Positions 1-31,394 of a stretch of 64,000 nt of DNA are shown in pieces. The position numbers and the translations under genes were made by a program. Under the pieces are notes generated by a model, which worked only from the letters and a program-made list of their open reading frames with translations, made no database searches and was not told the origin of the DNA. Source of the DNA: Apostichopus japonicus (lineage: Eukaryota; Echinodermata; Holothuroidea; Aspidochirotida; Stichopodidae); NCBI RefSeq assembly GCF_037975245.1, contig NC_092581.1, forward strand, positions 9,370,303 through 9,434,302. Reading direction: 5' to 3'. The first letter of the stretch is position 1; each line of letters opens with the position of its first letter.

Positions 1-18396
<18,396 letters not shown>

Positions 18397-19354
18397 TGTC
18401 AGTTAGAAATAGCGTGAATAGATCAAGAAGCACGTGGTACAGTGAAAAATGGACAACGGATATCTCAGGAAAGGTCAAGAGTTTTGCTGAAATGAGAAAT
18501 AGTATCCAGTACAGTGAAAACTGAAAGGAATAGCTCAGCGGACTGGAGTTACACTGAAGGGAAGAACCGTTAAATACAGTGAAAACTGGAAAGTATAGCA
18601 GTTGGCAAGAGGCATTTAGTGAAATTTTGGAGCCAAGTTTCACGAGAGGGATTGAAAACGACTTCGGAACGAAGACGCTTTCTTTCAATAATTTTCTCGA
18701 TTGATTTTCTCTTCTTGTTTTTGTCATTTATTTACATTCCAATTTCGTTGTCTGTTTACTTTTCTTCTAGTTTGTTGTTTTTTGTATGGACTGTTTATTA
18801 TTTTGTTACAAACTTTTTGCCAGACTTTAATACATTGTTTCGTTCTGCTCGATATAGTTGTTCACATTTTGCCAAGTGACTAGGTTATTTATGCAAGTAC
18901 ACAAATAACTCACATCAGGGCACAAAGAAACTTTGAAGTTATTAAAGAGAGCTCACTTAATTTGCTGACTGAGGAAAATGATGAAAGCTTTTTAGTTTCA
19001 AATAGTCGTTTGTTTGCTGTCACTATGGTCGTACTTTCACGTGGAAGATACTGGCTGCATTTGTCATTTTCATAATGACCGTCAATGTTACACTTTAACT
19101 GGTTCAATATGTCTACTCATCCAATGACTTAAAAGTTGTCAGACTCATTTGCTGCATACAGTTAAGTTGAATGCAGTCACGAACAATAGAGTATGTCATG
19201 TAGGTGCCTGTTGTAGTCAATTTGTGATTTAGTTCCAAAGAATCTACAGTGGTATGATCCAGTTGTAATTTGTCTATAACTGTGTCCATGACTCTTGTCA
19301 TGAAGTCGACAGAAGTATTATGATCAGTTTGTATCACGTACAGTATCATGATTT

Positions 19355-19665
19355 AGTATCAAGTTGCATGCAGCCATCAACAGTATCATTAATGAGTTGT
19401 TTGTAGTCACTGACAGTATCATGTTCAGGTTGCATGCAGCCATCAACAGCTCCTGACCTTGTTACAGGTAGCCATCAATGATTGAACAATATTATCTAGT
19501 TCTCATTGTCACCATTGACAACAGTCAGCTTCATATAGTCAACAACAATATCATTATTTATTATCAGGTTGCATGCAGCCATCAACAGTATCATTAATGA
19601 GTTGTCTGTAGTCACTTGAACAGTATCATGGTCCAGCTGCATGCAGCCATCAATGATCCAGTTGG
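19355..19665. repeat. Diverged tandem duplication
   Basis: AGGTTGCATGCAGCCATCAA followed by CAGTATCATTAATGAGTTG occurs at about 19.36-19.45 kb and again at about 19.56-19.65 kb, with extra partial copies of the GCATGCAGCCATCAA word. Confidence 0.75.
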
Positions 19666-20164
19666 CGTAGTCTCCAGTGACATTAATTATCATTTTATAC
19701 ACCTTAGGTTGATATGAGATTAGTAAGATGTCTAAGTCTTGTTCTTTTACAATCTAGTATTGTGTAGCATTGCTTTATGGAACAGGTCAGTGCCTTATTA
19801 ATTCAAAAAGGATTGTCTCTTAGAATCAGAAAAGGGGAAAATTTAGATATTTTCATAATTACTGAAAGTTATAATTGATTAAGAATTGATTGGGTAAAGC
19901 ATTAAATATTTTGGAATACATAAGACATATATTTTGCAAAAAGATTACACTTTGCTAATTGAAGTGCTCAAAGGATGCTTTGATAATTCTCCAAATTCTC
20001 CAAATTACCTTAATAGATCTTGAATTCTTCTTGAGAACTCAATACACAACACCACCTTGTTGGTGCTCTCAATGGGTAAACTTATTCTCCTCGGTACTAG
20101 CATGCTGGTAATGTTATGAGATAAGATTCATTGTGCAATATATATATTATGCAGTCTAAAACCC

Positions 20165-20445
20165 GCATCAAGAAAGTCGTATTGCAATGATCAATGTTTC
20201 ACAAACCCCCAAAAATATCCTTTACATCAATCATAAGGTCCCGAGTTCGAGTCACTCCAAGATTAATGTATGTCATCCAGTTACAGAGTTGTTGACAATT
20301 CATAATCATGGACGTTAAACTATGAATCTAAGAGACTGACTTCGGTCAGCTTGCAGCTTTGATAAGCCAATGATGGCTTTTTTGCGAGTTCCAGCTTGCA
20401 GGAGGATCTTACATACATACCTACATACATAATTTTTCCTTCTTA
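20165..20445 (+). mobile_element. Probable tRNA-derived SINE with ACAT tail
   Basis: A B-box-like GAGTTCGAGTCACTCC at about 20243-20258 is followed by a body ending in a (CATA)n-like tail near 20411-20431. The A box is not clear, so this is tentative. Confidence 0.45.
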
Positions 20446-23400
20446 TGTTCAGTATTTCTTATCTGCTTTTCCAGAATTGTTATTGTCCGTTCCGGTGTGA
20501 AATCTTCGTAATCCATGCTAGCTTTCCTTCATTCGGTTGTGCTCTTTGTCCAGTTTCAAAGTTTATGTAAAATGTTTGAAATCTTACAGAGTGATCGAGT
20601 GTCACGGATGGGCCTTCTATCAAAGGATATGCATTCATTCCATAACATTATGCAACAATATTCCCTCCAATTGAGCATAGCCATTCCCTTACTTTGTTCT
20701 GTCTTTCTCTGCATATCAACAGTTTTCAGGGTTATCAGTTTGAACAGTTTTTAACTGCAGAAATACTATATTTTGGGAAAAAAGGAATGAAATTGTGCAC
20801 AAAATTTTTCTCAAGTATAGCGCCACCTATAGTAGAGGGTCAGGGTTTAACAACAAGTGTGGCTGCATATGATTCTTGGAGTTTACGGTATCAATGTTTT
20901 TGGTGTTTCTCTTTTGGGCAGTGTTGGGGGGGGGGGGATGAGGGGGATAATCAAAGAATGTGATTTTCATAATTTGGTTGTCAGGGGTGGATGCAGTAGT
21001 AATGGTATTGGTGCTGTACCTTCCTTGATTGACTTTTGTCGTAATTACCGGCAATTCACTAAAAGTCAAATTTCAAGTCACTAGCTGAAACTTTTACAAA
21101 AGTGTTACTTCATTTTTCTTTATGACCTGATTAGGTCAATCATTTAAATTGAAAGTAGATCTGTCTCAGAATAAATCACAGAGGATTGTAGAACAATATG
21201 CCTTTTGTGTTTTTGTGTTTGTTTTCACTTCCTCTTCTCCCCCTTCAAAATGTCTCTCATATCTTGTTTTTAAGTATATCAGGGCGAGTACCTTGGACCT
21301 GTTCTCCATCGAATGTATTAGAAAATTGTGTTTTTTGAATTGCAACTGTTTACAAAGAAAACTAGATATCCTTTAGAGAATCTAATTCAATGTGGACCTG
21401 AAGGATTTACTAGTCTGTTAACAAAAAGAAAGAATAAATAAAGAGAATAAAAAGAAGTTTTTACCAAAATCATCCTGTGTAGTTTCATTTTAATAAGGAT
21501 ATTAACCTACAGATTGTAATTATAAATCATATTGTCATTGTCAAGTTTGGGCAATGGACAAAGATACTCCAAAAATATTGCAGCAAATGGTGGTATTAGT
21601 AAGTCAAAGGCATTGAAATTCCAACATCATGTGTTTTATTTATCAGCATTATTCGTTTCGTTTATTTGGTTTATCACTTCGCGTATAAACACATAGATTC
21701 AACATAACATAAATTGTAGTTACAGAAATGATATATACATGAGGTGAAAGGAAGTGCACAGAAACCCCGATAGGGGCTCGATGATGTACACTCCCGTATA
21801 CCATACACAATAACATCGAGAAAAGTGAACAACTACGAAGACTAGCGGAAAAGAGACAGCTAGGTTTAGACCACAAAGTAGAAAATGGAAAGCACCCCCA
21901 ACCTCCCATTAAACCCCCCCCCTCCCCCCATGATAATTTAACAGCAAGTTGATGTAAAGAGACATGTATAACAATTATGTTCTACAAGATCAATCCAAGT
22001 ACAGCAATGGAAACGAGAATTGGGCTTGAGCTTAGTAGCTGTCAACAAAATAACGCAAGATGGTTTTTCTAAAAGATTGAATGCTTGGCTTAGCGGGGAC
22101 AGAATGAGGAAGGGAATTCCCAGAGCCTGATTGCACGGTTTTCGGAAAATGTTATATTAGAAGTTATAACTAGAAAAGAAACATAATTATATGATAACCG
22201 AGTCACATTGTTAATAAGTTGCAATAAAATATAGTATTGAACTGCAATATAGATGTGTACCTGTCACAGTGTTGAATTCCCATATGACCGAGTTGAATTC
22301 ATGGTTGTATTGTTTGATATCGTCAAGTTGGTACAAACAGAAATACAGTAATCCATCATGTGCACTCCACATGTTGTGTTCCTGTAATGTTGCATTCCTT
22401 ACCCTCGGATACCACAGTTACCAATCACCAGAAGTGGACAATCGACATAACCATGTTACACATTTGATCATTCTTATTCTTACAGTACTTCATTATACAC
22501 TGATATGCTAATGATTACTTGGTCTACAGGAGAAATAATATGCTGAAAAAAAAAAAATAAGTCGAGAACCAGCCTGGATAGTTCTTGAAGAGCTCATTGC
22601 AAAAGGTCAATGGCAATAATATTCGGATATGATATTCAAATGGATGTTGTATATTAAAATTTGACTCTGTGCATAAACCACAGGCAAGAAATCTTTGAAT
22701 ATGAAAATACTAAACTAGAGCACTGATGATTGAGGAACTATGAAAGGGATTTCAAAAACTGATACTTGGCCAACCTCACAAAGCTACAAAAAACTTTTCA
22801 GCATTACTTTGACAGCCTTGTATTTTTACTAACATGTATTCTGTGAAATCTTAACATTCACAAGATTTCACCTAATTACTAGAAAAAATGAAGAACGAAA
22901 AGGATGGGGGGGGGGGGGGTGGGAGGGCTGAGGACTACCCAATGTACATAGTTTGCAAAGTTGTTGAAGAGTTTCAAGTGCCAGTAATAGAATGTTTGAA
23001 ATTGTGCCAAAATGTAGAGTTTTATGTTGATTCCGACTAGTTCGATTTGTGATAATTACAGGCTTGTATATATATCTAAAATATCCAAAATAGCTAAAAT
23101 AATAAATAAAGAACTTCACAGCTCTTTATGACTATTATTTCTAATTCAAATATTACATGATTACAGCTTTATGAAAAAGATGATGAATACTTTGGTTTTT
23201 GCCAACCCATACTCCTTTATAAATATGCTCATATATTTTAATTTTGTTAAGATAAAAATATTGAATTTACAGGATTATTTTTTCTGCTATATATCTTTGG
23301 TAGTAAAATCATGATAATTTAGGATATAAATAGATTTCTTCTCTCCATCATATACAAAAGAAAGTATGTTCAAAATAAGTTACGTTACCGCGAAAATAGA

Positions 23401-23473
23401 AGTTTACTTTTGCATAGTTAAATACTATATAACCTATATAAATAGAAAACATTTCTCTTTGGTAAATAGAATA

Positions 23474-23479
23474 TTTATT
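23474..23479 (-). terminator. Poly(A) signal AATAAA for MATCAP
   Basis: AATAAA on the minus strand about 60 bp after the MATCAP stop codon. Cleavage site not determined. Confidence 0.6.
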
Positions 23480-23539
23480 TGCACACTCTTGGCGCATACA
23501 TCAGCTTAACAACTTAACATATTACAACCAAACAACGTG

Positions 23540-23853
23540 CTAAGTTTCATCTGAAGTTTTCACGATCCTTCTCGCACTAACCGACTGCGATCGACGTCGA
23601 TCTGTCGTTCCCTTCTTGGCACTTCTCCTTCCACCTCGTCCACTTCTCATCGGACTAGCTCGAATATCGTTCAATAGAGCAATCTTTCGGAGATGGGAAG
23701 TATAAGTGGCTTTATCTTTCATGAAAGGCGGCAGTTTGATCGATGTGAGACGAGCGCTGTGTCTCACTCTGGGGAGGTCTTCTAGGGCTACCTTGCCACT
23801 GTATAGTACTTCAAAGTCGATACGGTCAAGTTTACGTAAAATGTCCACAGCAC
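23540..23853 (-). CDS. MATCAP: MATCAP terminal exon 5
   Basis: Begins GAVDILRKLDRIDFEVLYSG and ends with a basic tail and TAG. Acceptor CGCAACAG. 105 codons including the stop. Confidence 0.88.
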
Positions 23854-26800
23854 CTGTTGCGGAAGGGAGGTAAAGATTAATACGTTTTCATGAGAAGATG
23901 CGATAAGCGAATCATATACAAATGTGGAATGCAGGGATTGGTTTAAGGCTTCATTTTCATGGTCAATACTATGAATGATTTTTAGCTCCTGTTGGATTCA
24001 ATAGAATTTTAGCAGAATATATCTGATTATTAAAAGTGTGGACTGTTTCCATGGTAAGAAGTGACACTTTTTTCACTATCCTTTAGCTAATGCTTGAACC
24101 CACAATCTCCCAGGTCCTTTGGCTTCAAATGGCCCTTAAAATGATTTTGTGATGAGTAAGGCATGAGTGATATTGGCTATAGCCATTATAGTAGATTGAA
24201 AAGAACATTTCCATGAGCTACACTTAAGTTTTTTTAGGAAAAATTAACCTTAATAGCTATTTTCTTTTAATAGTTTGGCAATAATATATATAGCTGATTT
24301 TGTAAAGTGTAGCTCATCTATCTCAAACTCATTTCTCACGAGATTTTGAATGTCCTGTCATTAAGTTGGCAAGCAGAATAACTTCCTGGTATAATTGTCT
24401 GTTCTGTAAATACAATACGAGTGACAAAAGTACTGATCCCAAAGGTCTACAAAAAAAAGTTACTAAACTTCAAATTTAAGGTGGCAGTGGAGGGAGGGGG
24501 GTGGGAGGCTAGTATGATAAGACACATCCTCTTGCACAACATGTGAGCTGCACAATTAACTGGTTCACAAAGAGATGGTGTAATCAAAATTGTTGGCACA
24601 AAATGTTTTGAAAATTGAAATTCTTGGAGCTTTGCAATTTGGAAATAATCTGAACCTAAATATCCTACCATCTATTTTCTGATGGTGTATAATAGTAAAG
24701 GTCTGTGATTGAAGTAGCACACCTGCTTGTTATTACAGATGGAGGATCAAATATATCTCACTCATGAATATACACACCCCTATCGTACCTCTAAAATAAC
24801 ACTGGTCCTTCCCAGTGCCTCCTTTCATGTTAGGATCTGGTAGGTATCTTTTCACTCTCATCACTAACTTCCATCTCACGTCACTATCTAATAAATAGCT
24901 CTCCAAGTGTTCAAACAGTTCTTGGAAAGTCATTTCCTCAGATTTACAGGCAGTGTCTGTAAAAAAAAGATAAAGAACAAACAAACAAACATTCTACCAA
25001 GTTTGAGAAACAACAGAGAAGGAAGGAAAGATGGCAATCTAAACTACTGTATTGGTCTTTATGAAATGACTCCACTATGAGGAGACCATGCAAGGGTTAA
25101 ATCCTGACGTTGTGGGTCTGAATGACAGGAATATGTCACAGTTAAGAGAAATTCAATTCATTCTTAAGAAACTTGTCTTTTTGCTGGATTTTGCATTAAT
25201 TCTTTAAAGCAGATATCAAAACTAATTTGATAAATTTGGATTTTACTTATAAAGCAGATATCAAAACTAATTTGATAAAATTGGATTTTACTTAAACAGC
25301 ATGCTGTTTAAGTAAAATCCAATTTTATCAAATATCTGCAGATATCGAACTGATTTGATAAATTTGGATTTTACTTCACAGAGATATTTCGCTGTCTAAT
25401 TTAATACTGATCTCCTGATTGTCTGGGAATAAAGTTTCAAGGGGCAGAACTGCAAGGAGAGTTCTAATAAAACTCTCAACAAGATTTTGGGGCCAATACT
25501 GATACGCTTTCAGTTAACGCTTATACACATTGCGTTTTGCTTTTCCTCAGGTTTAAATATACTTACAATAAAGCAAAGCCGGATAGAAGAGGTATTTAGA
25601 TCTGGCCTTGAGTACTGTATTAAGTGCTGCTAATCCTTCCTCTGTTTGTTGGAGTGAGTAAGATTTGAGTTTCTGTAAGCCAAACTTTAGTCTGTTAGAA
25701 AACCAAGGCTGCAGGCCATCATTATATGAACGTATCTGGTATATATTAAAATTCATACATGAAGGAAATATACAGGGACAAAATCATAGAAAAAAAAGGA
25801 AGAAAAAAAATTACTGACATCAGGTTTACAGAAACAAGAAAAAAATAAATTGTGAATGTTGAAAATAATCTTTTTAATTTCTTCCATTTTGTGATGCAAT
25901 GTCAACATAAACAGCTGAAAATGGAAAGGGGTGAGCTCGGTTGGTGAAATTGATACCATAGTTCTGAGACTGTATTGTGTTCACTGCATGGTAGAAATAT
26001 TTTTAGTTTAGTCGTTTAGCGTGGAGCATGAAATCAACACATAACACTTATGGTATGATAACTAAATGACATTATAACCAACATCATTGTCCAATGCTAC
26101 ATCTTGTTAAACTGTAATCATGACATAAATATTTTATATCCAAGTTTATACTATTTACAGACGGTCCACGACTATCATTCTTAACAGGTTTGGCAGTCAT
26201 TCATCTTTAAAAGGATACAAAGTGGGTTCCAATTTCGTGGTCTGCAATACAAAGAATTCCTTTCTCTCTCAGGAAACAGTTATCAGCAGAATCTTTTAAC
26301 ATCAGACGGTATTTTCTTGCGTCCGGCTTATTAGCTTTGAGGCATGGGCCAACCCAGGTCATACGGCCACTGTGAAAGAATAAATAAAGACAACCTTGGA
26401 ACTGAAAGAGAAACAGGACAAGGACAAGCACTGCGGTGGGATTTTCACAGAGCAGAGGGAGGAACTGGGGAGAGGGTGAGCAACAAAATCAGTGTTTTTT
26501 AAACACCCCCACTTTTGAGCCCCATCCACAATTTGGGAACAGGCCATTGAGGTCGAAAACAAAAAGGGGGTGCTCCAGTTGGCAAGAGGAGACACCCCTC
26601 TGGGAATTGGGGCCTACCTTTAAGTAAGAGTGTGACAAAGAACGTTTTCCCCATGGAGGTGGGGGGGGAGGGGTAGAGCAGGACAAGTGACATTGCAAAA
26701 GGCACAGACATAAGTAATTTAATGTGTAAAAGTAAGTAGGCCTGACGTTTCGATCCTAGCAGGATCATCTTCCGAGGCTGAATGACAAGTAACAATAACA

Positions 26801-27486
26801 GAGGGGACCAAAACATAAACAAATTAAGTTAGACAAAAGTAAACTCGACATCTGCCCCTCTCTCCTAAAGTATCAGTGCGAACATTTAAACACCATTGAC
26901 TCAATTTGATTTGAGAATCGATACATGTCATAAATATTGGAATTGGCACTCCAGAAATTCCTACAACTTTTGATAAAAAATGTCCAAAAATTCAACCAGT
27001 GGACTTAGGAAAACAAGTTCTGTCCTCTACCAATTTAACGGTTAATACCAACCTGCAGGATAGGTCTTTGCTCCATGCAACGCTCATCATACCATCTACA
27101 CCATTCTCCACCATGTATCCCTTCAACACCTCGGATGCTTGCTCCGAGTCAATCCTCTGCCCATAGGTGTGAAGTAGATATCCTTCACCAGTGCCATACT
27201 TTTCTTTCACTTTTTCAAGAATCCATGTTGCTTGTGGCAACAGGTCATGCTTTATCTCACATTTCTTTGAACTGGTTATTAAATCTAGTTGCCTTTCAGT
27301 AGCTTTGAATTTAAAGTCTGGTATTTTACCATGACACAAAAATTGGCATTTTTCTTCTTCCAGATTGAGAGGGTCTCCTTTCCCTAAATATTTAGACGGC
27401 GTTTGATCAAAACTTTTGATGACAATTCCCTTTTTACAAGTTGATGTAGGGTGTGACTTATCTTTCTTTTTCAGTTTTTTCTTCAT
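23540..27486 (-). CDS. MATCAP: MATCAP (KIAA0895/KIAA0895L) orthologue: tyrosine carboxypeptidase of alpha-tubulin, 5 exons
   Basis: Zinc metallopeptidase of the DUF1704 family; characterised members remove the C-terminal tyrosine of alpha-tubulin on microtubules. Exons on the minus strand: 27486-27053, 26369-26219, 25735-25567, 24956-24789, 23853-23540. Phases join and give 411 residues, somewhat shorter than the human proteins. HEIGTH at residues 189-194 supplies the two zinc-binding His and the catalytic Glu (HExxxH), and TEEGLA at 226-231 is the usual place of the third ligand. Exon 4 has the family segment VKRYLPDPN...GGTGKDQCYF. The C-terminus is Arg/Ser-rich and basic (GRGGRRSAKKG), plausible for microtubule contact. 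An ATG with a Lys-rich start is used at 27486; further upstream coding exons cannot be excluded. It is convergent with SMARCAD1. Introns hold a 64-bp palindrome and a hammerhead-like repeat. Confidence 0.88.
24789..24956 (-). CDS. MATCAP: MATCAP exon 4
   Basis: Contains EEMTFQELFEHLESYL and WKLVMRVKRYLPDP. Acceptor TTTTTACAG, donor AGAG|GTACGA, phase 1. Confidence 0.9.
25202..25375. repeat. Inverted repeat cluster with a perfect 64-bp palindrome (25270-25333)
   Basis: The palindrome is centred on GCATGC between 25301 and 25302, each arm being 32 bases with no mismatch. It is flanked by further direct and inverted copies of ATTTGATAAATTTGGATTTT. It lies in MATCAP intron 3. Confidence 0.95.
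25567..25735 (-). CDS. MATCAP: MATCAP exon 3, TEEGLA
   Basis: Begins IRSYNDGLQPW and contains LQQTEEGLAALN. Acceptor ATACCAG, donor TATT|GTAAGT, phase 1. Confidence 0.9.
26219..26369 (-). CDS. MATCAP: MATCAP exon 2, catalytic HExxxH
   Basis: Acceptor TTTCACAG. Contains LREKGILCIADHEIGTHF. Donor TTT|GTATCC, phase 0. Confidence 0.9.
26741..26785 (-). repeat. Dispersed repeat with a hammerhead-like hairpin
   Basis: CCTGACGTTTCGATCCTAGC followed by AGGATCATCTTCCGAGGC. On the minus strand it forms the hairpin GATCCT-GCT-AGGATC followed by GAAAC and GTC. This resembles a short-stem-III hammerhead core, but the 5' core reads CGGAAGA where CUGANGA is expected. It lies in MATCAP intron 1. Confidence 0.5.
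27053..27486 (-). CDS. MATCAP: MATCAP exon 1
   Basis: Starts MKKKLKKKDK. Contains ATERQLDLITSSK and WILEKVKEKYGTGEGYL, typical of the family N-terminal region. Donor CAG|GTTGGT, phase 2. Confidence 0.8.
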
Positions 27487-27940
27487 TGTTGTTTTTGACC
27501 CTGAGATGTTGTACTAGGGTAATGGAGTTAAACAGGTAGGTAACATTAATCTTCATTGGGATTCTTTCCTGGCTGGCTCAAAGAGTGCATGAACCCCTTT
27601 CGGTGCAGTATGTTAGATCAGTTTAGTGAACATGGTTTAGGGACCAGGCTGTTGATAAACGAGAAACCATTTTGAAAATGGTAAGCATTAGAAGAATGTA
27701 ACATTTGACTATCTTACTATATGAATTCCCTGTAAATCTGACTATTAACTATAAATAGTAGAATACTAAACAATTAGATGAAATTCTTAACTAAGTTTTT
27801 TGAATGAACAAAGACGCTATCTTCATTACTTTAAAGCAGCTGCACAGGGGAGTTTTGATTTGCCTGCTAGAAAGAACAGAAAATGTTGCCTTTCCCAAAA
27901 TAATGAAATTCAGTAACATACAGTAGGCCTACCTACTTGC

Positions 27941-28560
27941 ATTGTCTCAAAATGTGTCTACACTTCACATTGATTAAGTCCCATTGAGCTTTCCCTTGCT
28001 ATTTGTAGGATCTGTAATTGGTGTGGGTTATGGTAAGGATTAATACAGTTACCAGTTAAGTTCATATCATTTTGCTTAATCGGTGGTAAGACCTAGCCTA
28101 AGCCTATGTTAGTTTGTTCTTCTTTCCACGATCAATATTTCACCTCACTAAAAGTCACAGGTACACCATCATGTTTAGGACTCACAATTTTGCCTGGTAG
28201 CCGATAGGCCTATGAGGAGACATCATAACTTTGGTACAACTGATCATCATTGTCTCAAAATGTGTCTATCCTTCACATTGATTAAGTCCCACTCAGTTTT
28301 CCCTTGCTACTTGTAGGATATATATATGTAATTGATGTGGGTTATGGTAAGGATTAATACAGCTACCAGTTAAGTTCATATCATTTTGCTTCATCGGTGG
28401 TAAGACCTAGCCTGAGGCTACGTTAATTTGTACTTCTTTCCATGTTCAATATTTCACCTCACAAAAAGTCACGGGTACCACATCATGTTTAGGACTCACA
28501 ATTTGGCCTGGTAGCCTAGGCCTATGAGGAGACATCATAACTTTGGTACATCTGATCACC
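27941..28560. repeat. 308-bp head-to-tail tandem duplication
   Basis: Copy 1 is 27941-28248 and copy 2 is 28249-28560. Both begin ATTGTCTCAAAATGTGTCTA and end GGTACAWCTGATCAYC, with few differences. It lies upstream of MATCAP; no ORF spans it. Confidence 0.93.
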
Positions 28561-31394
28561 AAGCATTGATAATGAAGTATTAAATTATGCGACTGCCCTG
28601 CCAGCTCTAGTCTTACCATTAATTTATATTTTGTGTCTTACATTTTGCATGGGAACACCAGTAGAGTAACAACTTAGACCTAAATTAGATTTATCTCTAA
28701 GCCTAACTTAAACCATTTTGTAAAATTAAAACAAGGCCTGTTTTCTTTTGCATTGGCGAGAATAATCAACTTGACAGTAATCCATATGCCATGGCTTATC
28801 GTTCTGAAGTGCTATACAGGCTCTACATTAGCCTAATGTTACAACTTACACTACAGTCAACAGTTCAACTCTCACTGTCTCACTCTCTGAGGTCTGTGGG
28901 ATCGATCAAGTAAGGTTTGGCTGTTTTGTAGTTGGTGTTAAGTATATTTACTAATATGGTCACTCGATTGGGCAATAAGGTGTTTTGGTTACATGAATAC
29001 CAATCAATCTAGCAAAGAATTAATACCTCTGACTGTTAGTGTTACTGTTAGACCAGTATCTCTCCCTACCCTCATCACGCATTTGAATGATTTCTCGCCA
29101 ATCTGGTACTGGTGATTGACTTCAATTGTATATGAAACCACGGAAAGCATAACATGTTGCTATGATACATCATGTTCAGATACACTGAGAGATATTTCTC
29201 TGTATGGAACGCCACTTATATTAAAATTGCTACGAGTGATTCAGCGTTGGTGGACATAATATGTATATTTCATTGATGCTTGCAAAGAATGTTGTTGTAT
29301 TTTTCTTCTGCAACGCGCATAGCGGAGAGTCTCGCATCGAAATGATCGTTCCTTTATTAATATACGATTAGACCCGTAGCAGAATGTATCTTTTGTAAGT
29401 TATATCGCATGCGGTGGCGGTTTCGTGAGCGATGACATCACCAGACGGGGGGGGGGGGGGGGGGCGATCCCCCAAACAGGTTTGCAATTACGGAGTTTTC
29501 AGCCAATCAGATTGCTCGTGACGTCAGCATCAGTAGTGACTATCGTTTGGAAGTTGGAAGACATACACCGAATCAGAAGAATGATAAGGTCCATTGGTCA
29601 TAAAATGTCAAAGCATCAATGAGTTCATTGACGTCACTGAAACATGGTGCTTAACAGATTCATTTTTGTTGTTGATTGACCTGGGCCCTGTTTCACTTAG
29701 TTTAGTCTTGTTATGGGGTTTCTTTCCAAATGCCCTGACGTTACTTTTAATGCTTGGATCACTTGTTGACCTTACTTTGATACATACGCTACATTCCATT
29801 GGGTTCGTGTTTACGTTATCCAAGATTTGTGAGCTGTTCTATATTGAAATGGAATTGGTTGCGTGGAATGGGTACACTAAAATCAACTTGACGACACGAG
29901 TTCACGGCGATTCTTGAATGAATATGCGCAAAACATGACAGCAACAATAGTTTGGATTGGCACAGTACGTGGGTGAATTGCGCGATCAGATTAGGCCTCT
30001 AGTTAGTCTGGATTTTCCTGTCTAAAATTTGGAAAATGGTACCCGAATAATCAAAGCATAATTTTCACAAATTGTTTGTCAAATTATGTCTGTCGGTCTA
30101 TCTCCATTGCAGTAAATCATATATAGAGGAAACTATTGAATCAACACCGTACATATATGACGAAACATTATGGTAACCTCGAAGTGAATGTTTCTATGGT
30201 AATGGCGTAATTTTTTGGACCAATCGATGATCGACTATTTACACATAATTGCAATGGATGGGTCCTTGACGGTTTTCTTGGTATTTATGAATTCAAGTCA
30301 GCAGGTGTACACAAGTTTACAAAACTTGTAACCTTATATACATAATTACAGACTATAAATTCAAATCGTTAGGCAAATTTCAATGGAGTGAGGGAGAGGG
30401 GGGGGGGGGGCTGTAGGTACCGGACGGTTTTAAGGAGTTGTTCCTTATTACCCCCACACTCTTGGCGACGCCGCTCTTCTTGAGTATTGTAAGAACTGCC
30501 ACTTGAGATTGTCATTTGCGTTTAAAATATTCTTTCTTTCTATCTAACAATGATATAACCGTGAATCAACTCATACACGCCGTAGATACGTACACAGCTT
30601 TATAATCCGTTGTAGCCAAAATCGTGTAGTCTATAAAGACGTGGCTACGAAAGAGATATTTTATTTGTATACGCTCAAAGTATACAGGCCTTTTTTAACA
30701 CATCACGGCCACACTTCAGGGCAATATGCTCCTTTAAATTAGAGGTTTAAGTGTGCAATACTTTTTATCTTTTTATGTTTGCCACCGGAGTATATTTACC
30801 ATTAAAATTTGTTTTATGGTCTATGATATAAACATATCTGTTATAATATTTTATTTTAGCAGAGTTAACAATGAATGGCAAATATTTGCTTTGATTAGAC
30901 TATATAATCAGACAAGAGCCATTCACGTTCACGTACCTTTTAGAACGGTTTAATTCTCCACTTACTGCGTAGAAAGGAATTGCCTGCACGCTTCATCAAA
31001 ACCGATTAACAATTTCCAATTTTGTGAGTATTTATAACTATTTTTTTACTTGTTTTTATAAATCCTAGTTTTATTCAATATCATTCTTCGTCATATGACT
31101 GCTTTGGATAAACTTTGGGATTAGGAATGCGTGTCATATCTACTTTTACTGTTCCAGGCACCACCTTTTGCTATGTCCAATTCACAGTCCCAAGCGTTTA
31201 CATATTTTCATTTCCATTTAGGCAGATCGGTCTTAAAGTTCTCTCTGTTAATATTTCCAAAGCTTTCGATAAGGAGTCAAAGATTATATCATTGACCTTT
31301 TTGATTAAATATAGTTAATAATCTAGGTTGATGAGCAAGCAATCAATAAAGTTTGATGCTAGCCCCAGTGTTTCCGCATCACCCTGAATCTTTT

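Larger units (their letters stand above)
18397..23473. other. 3' UTR / intergenic region between SMARCAD1 and MATCAP
   Basis: No exon with credible splice sites or homology was recognised. It holds degenerate repeats around 19.36-19.67 kb, a SINE-like element at 20.2-20.4 kb, and short poly-G/poly-C tracts at 20.93, 21.9 and 22.9 kb that resemble hAT-element internal runs. ATTAAA near 18.94 kb and AATAAA words near 21.43 kb are possible poly(A) signals for SMARCAD1, not decided. Confidence 0.6.

Noticed and set aside
29448..29466. G-quadruplex-like poly-G run as a regulatory site
   Set aside because: Similar G runs occur throughout the window as internal parts of hAT-like repeats; nothing ties this one to a promoter.
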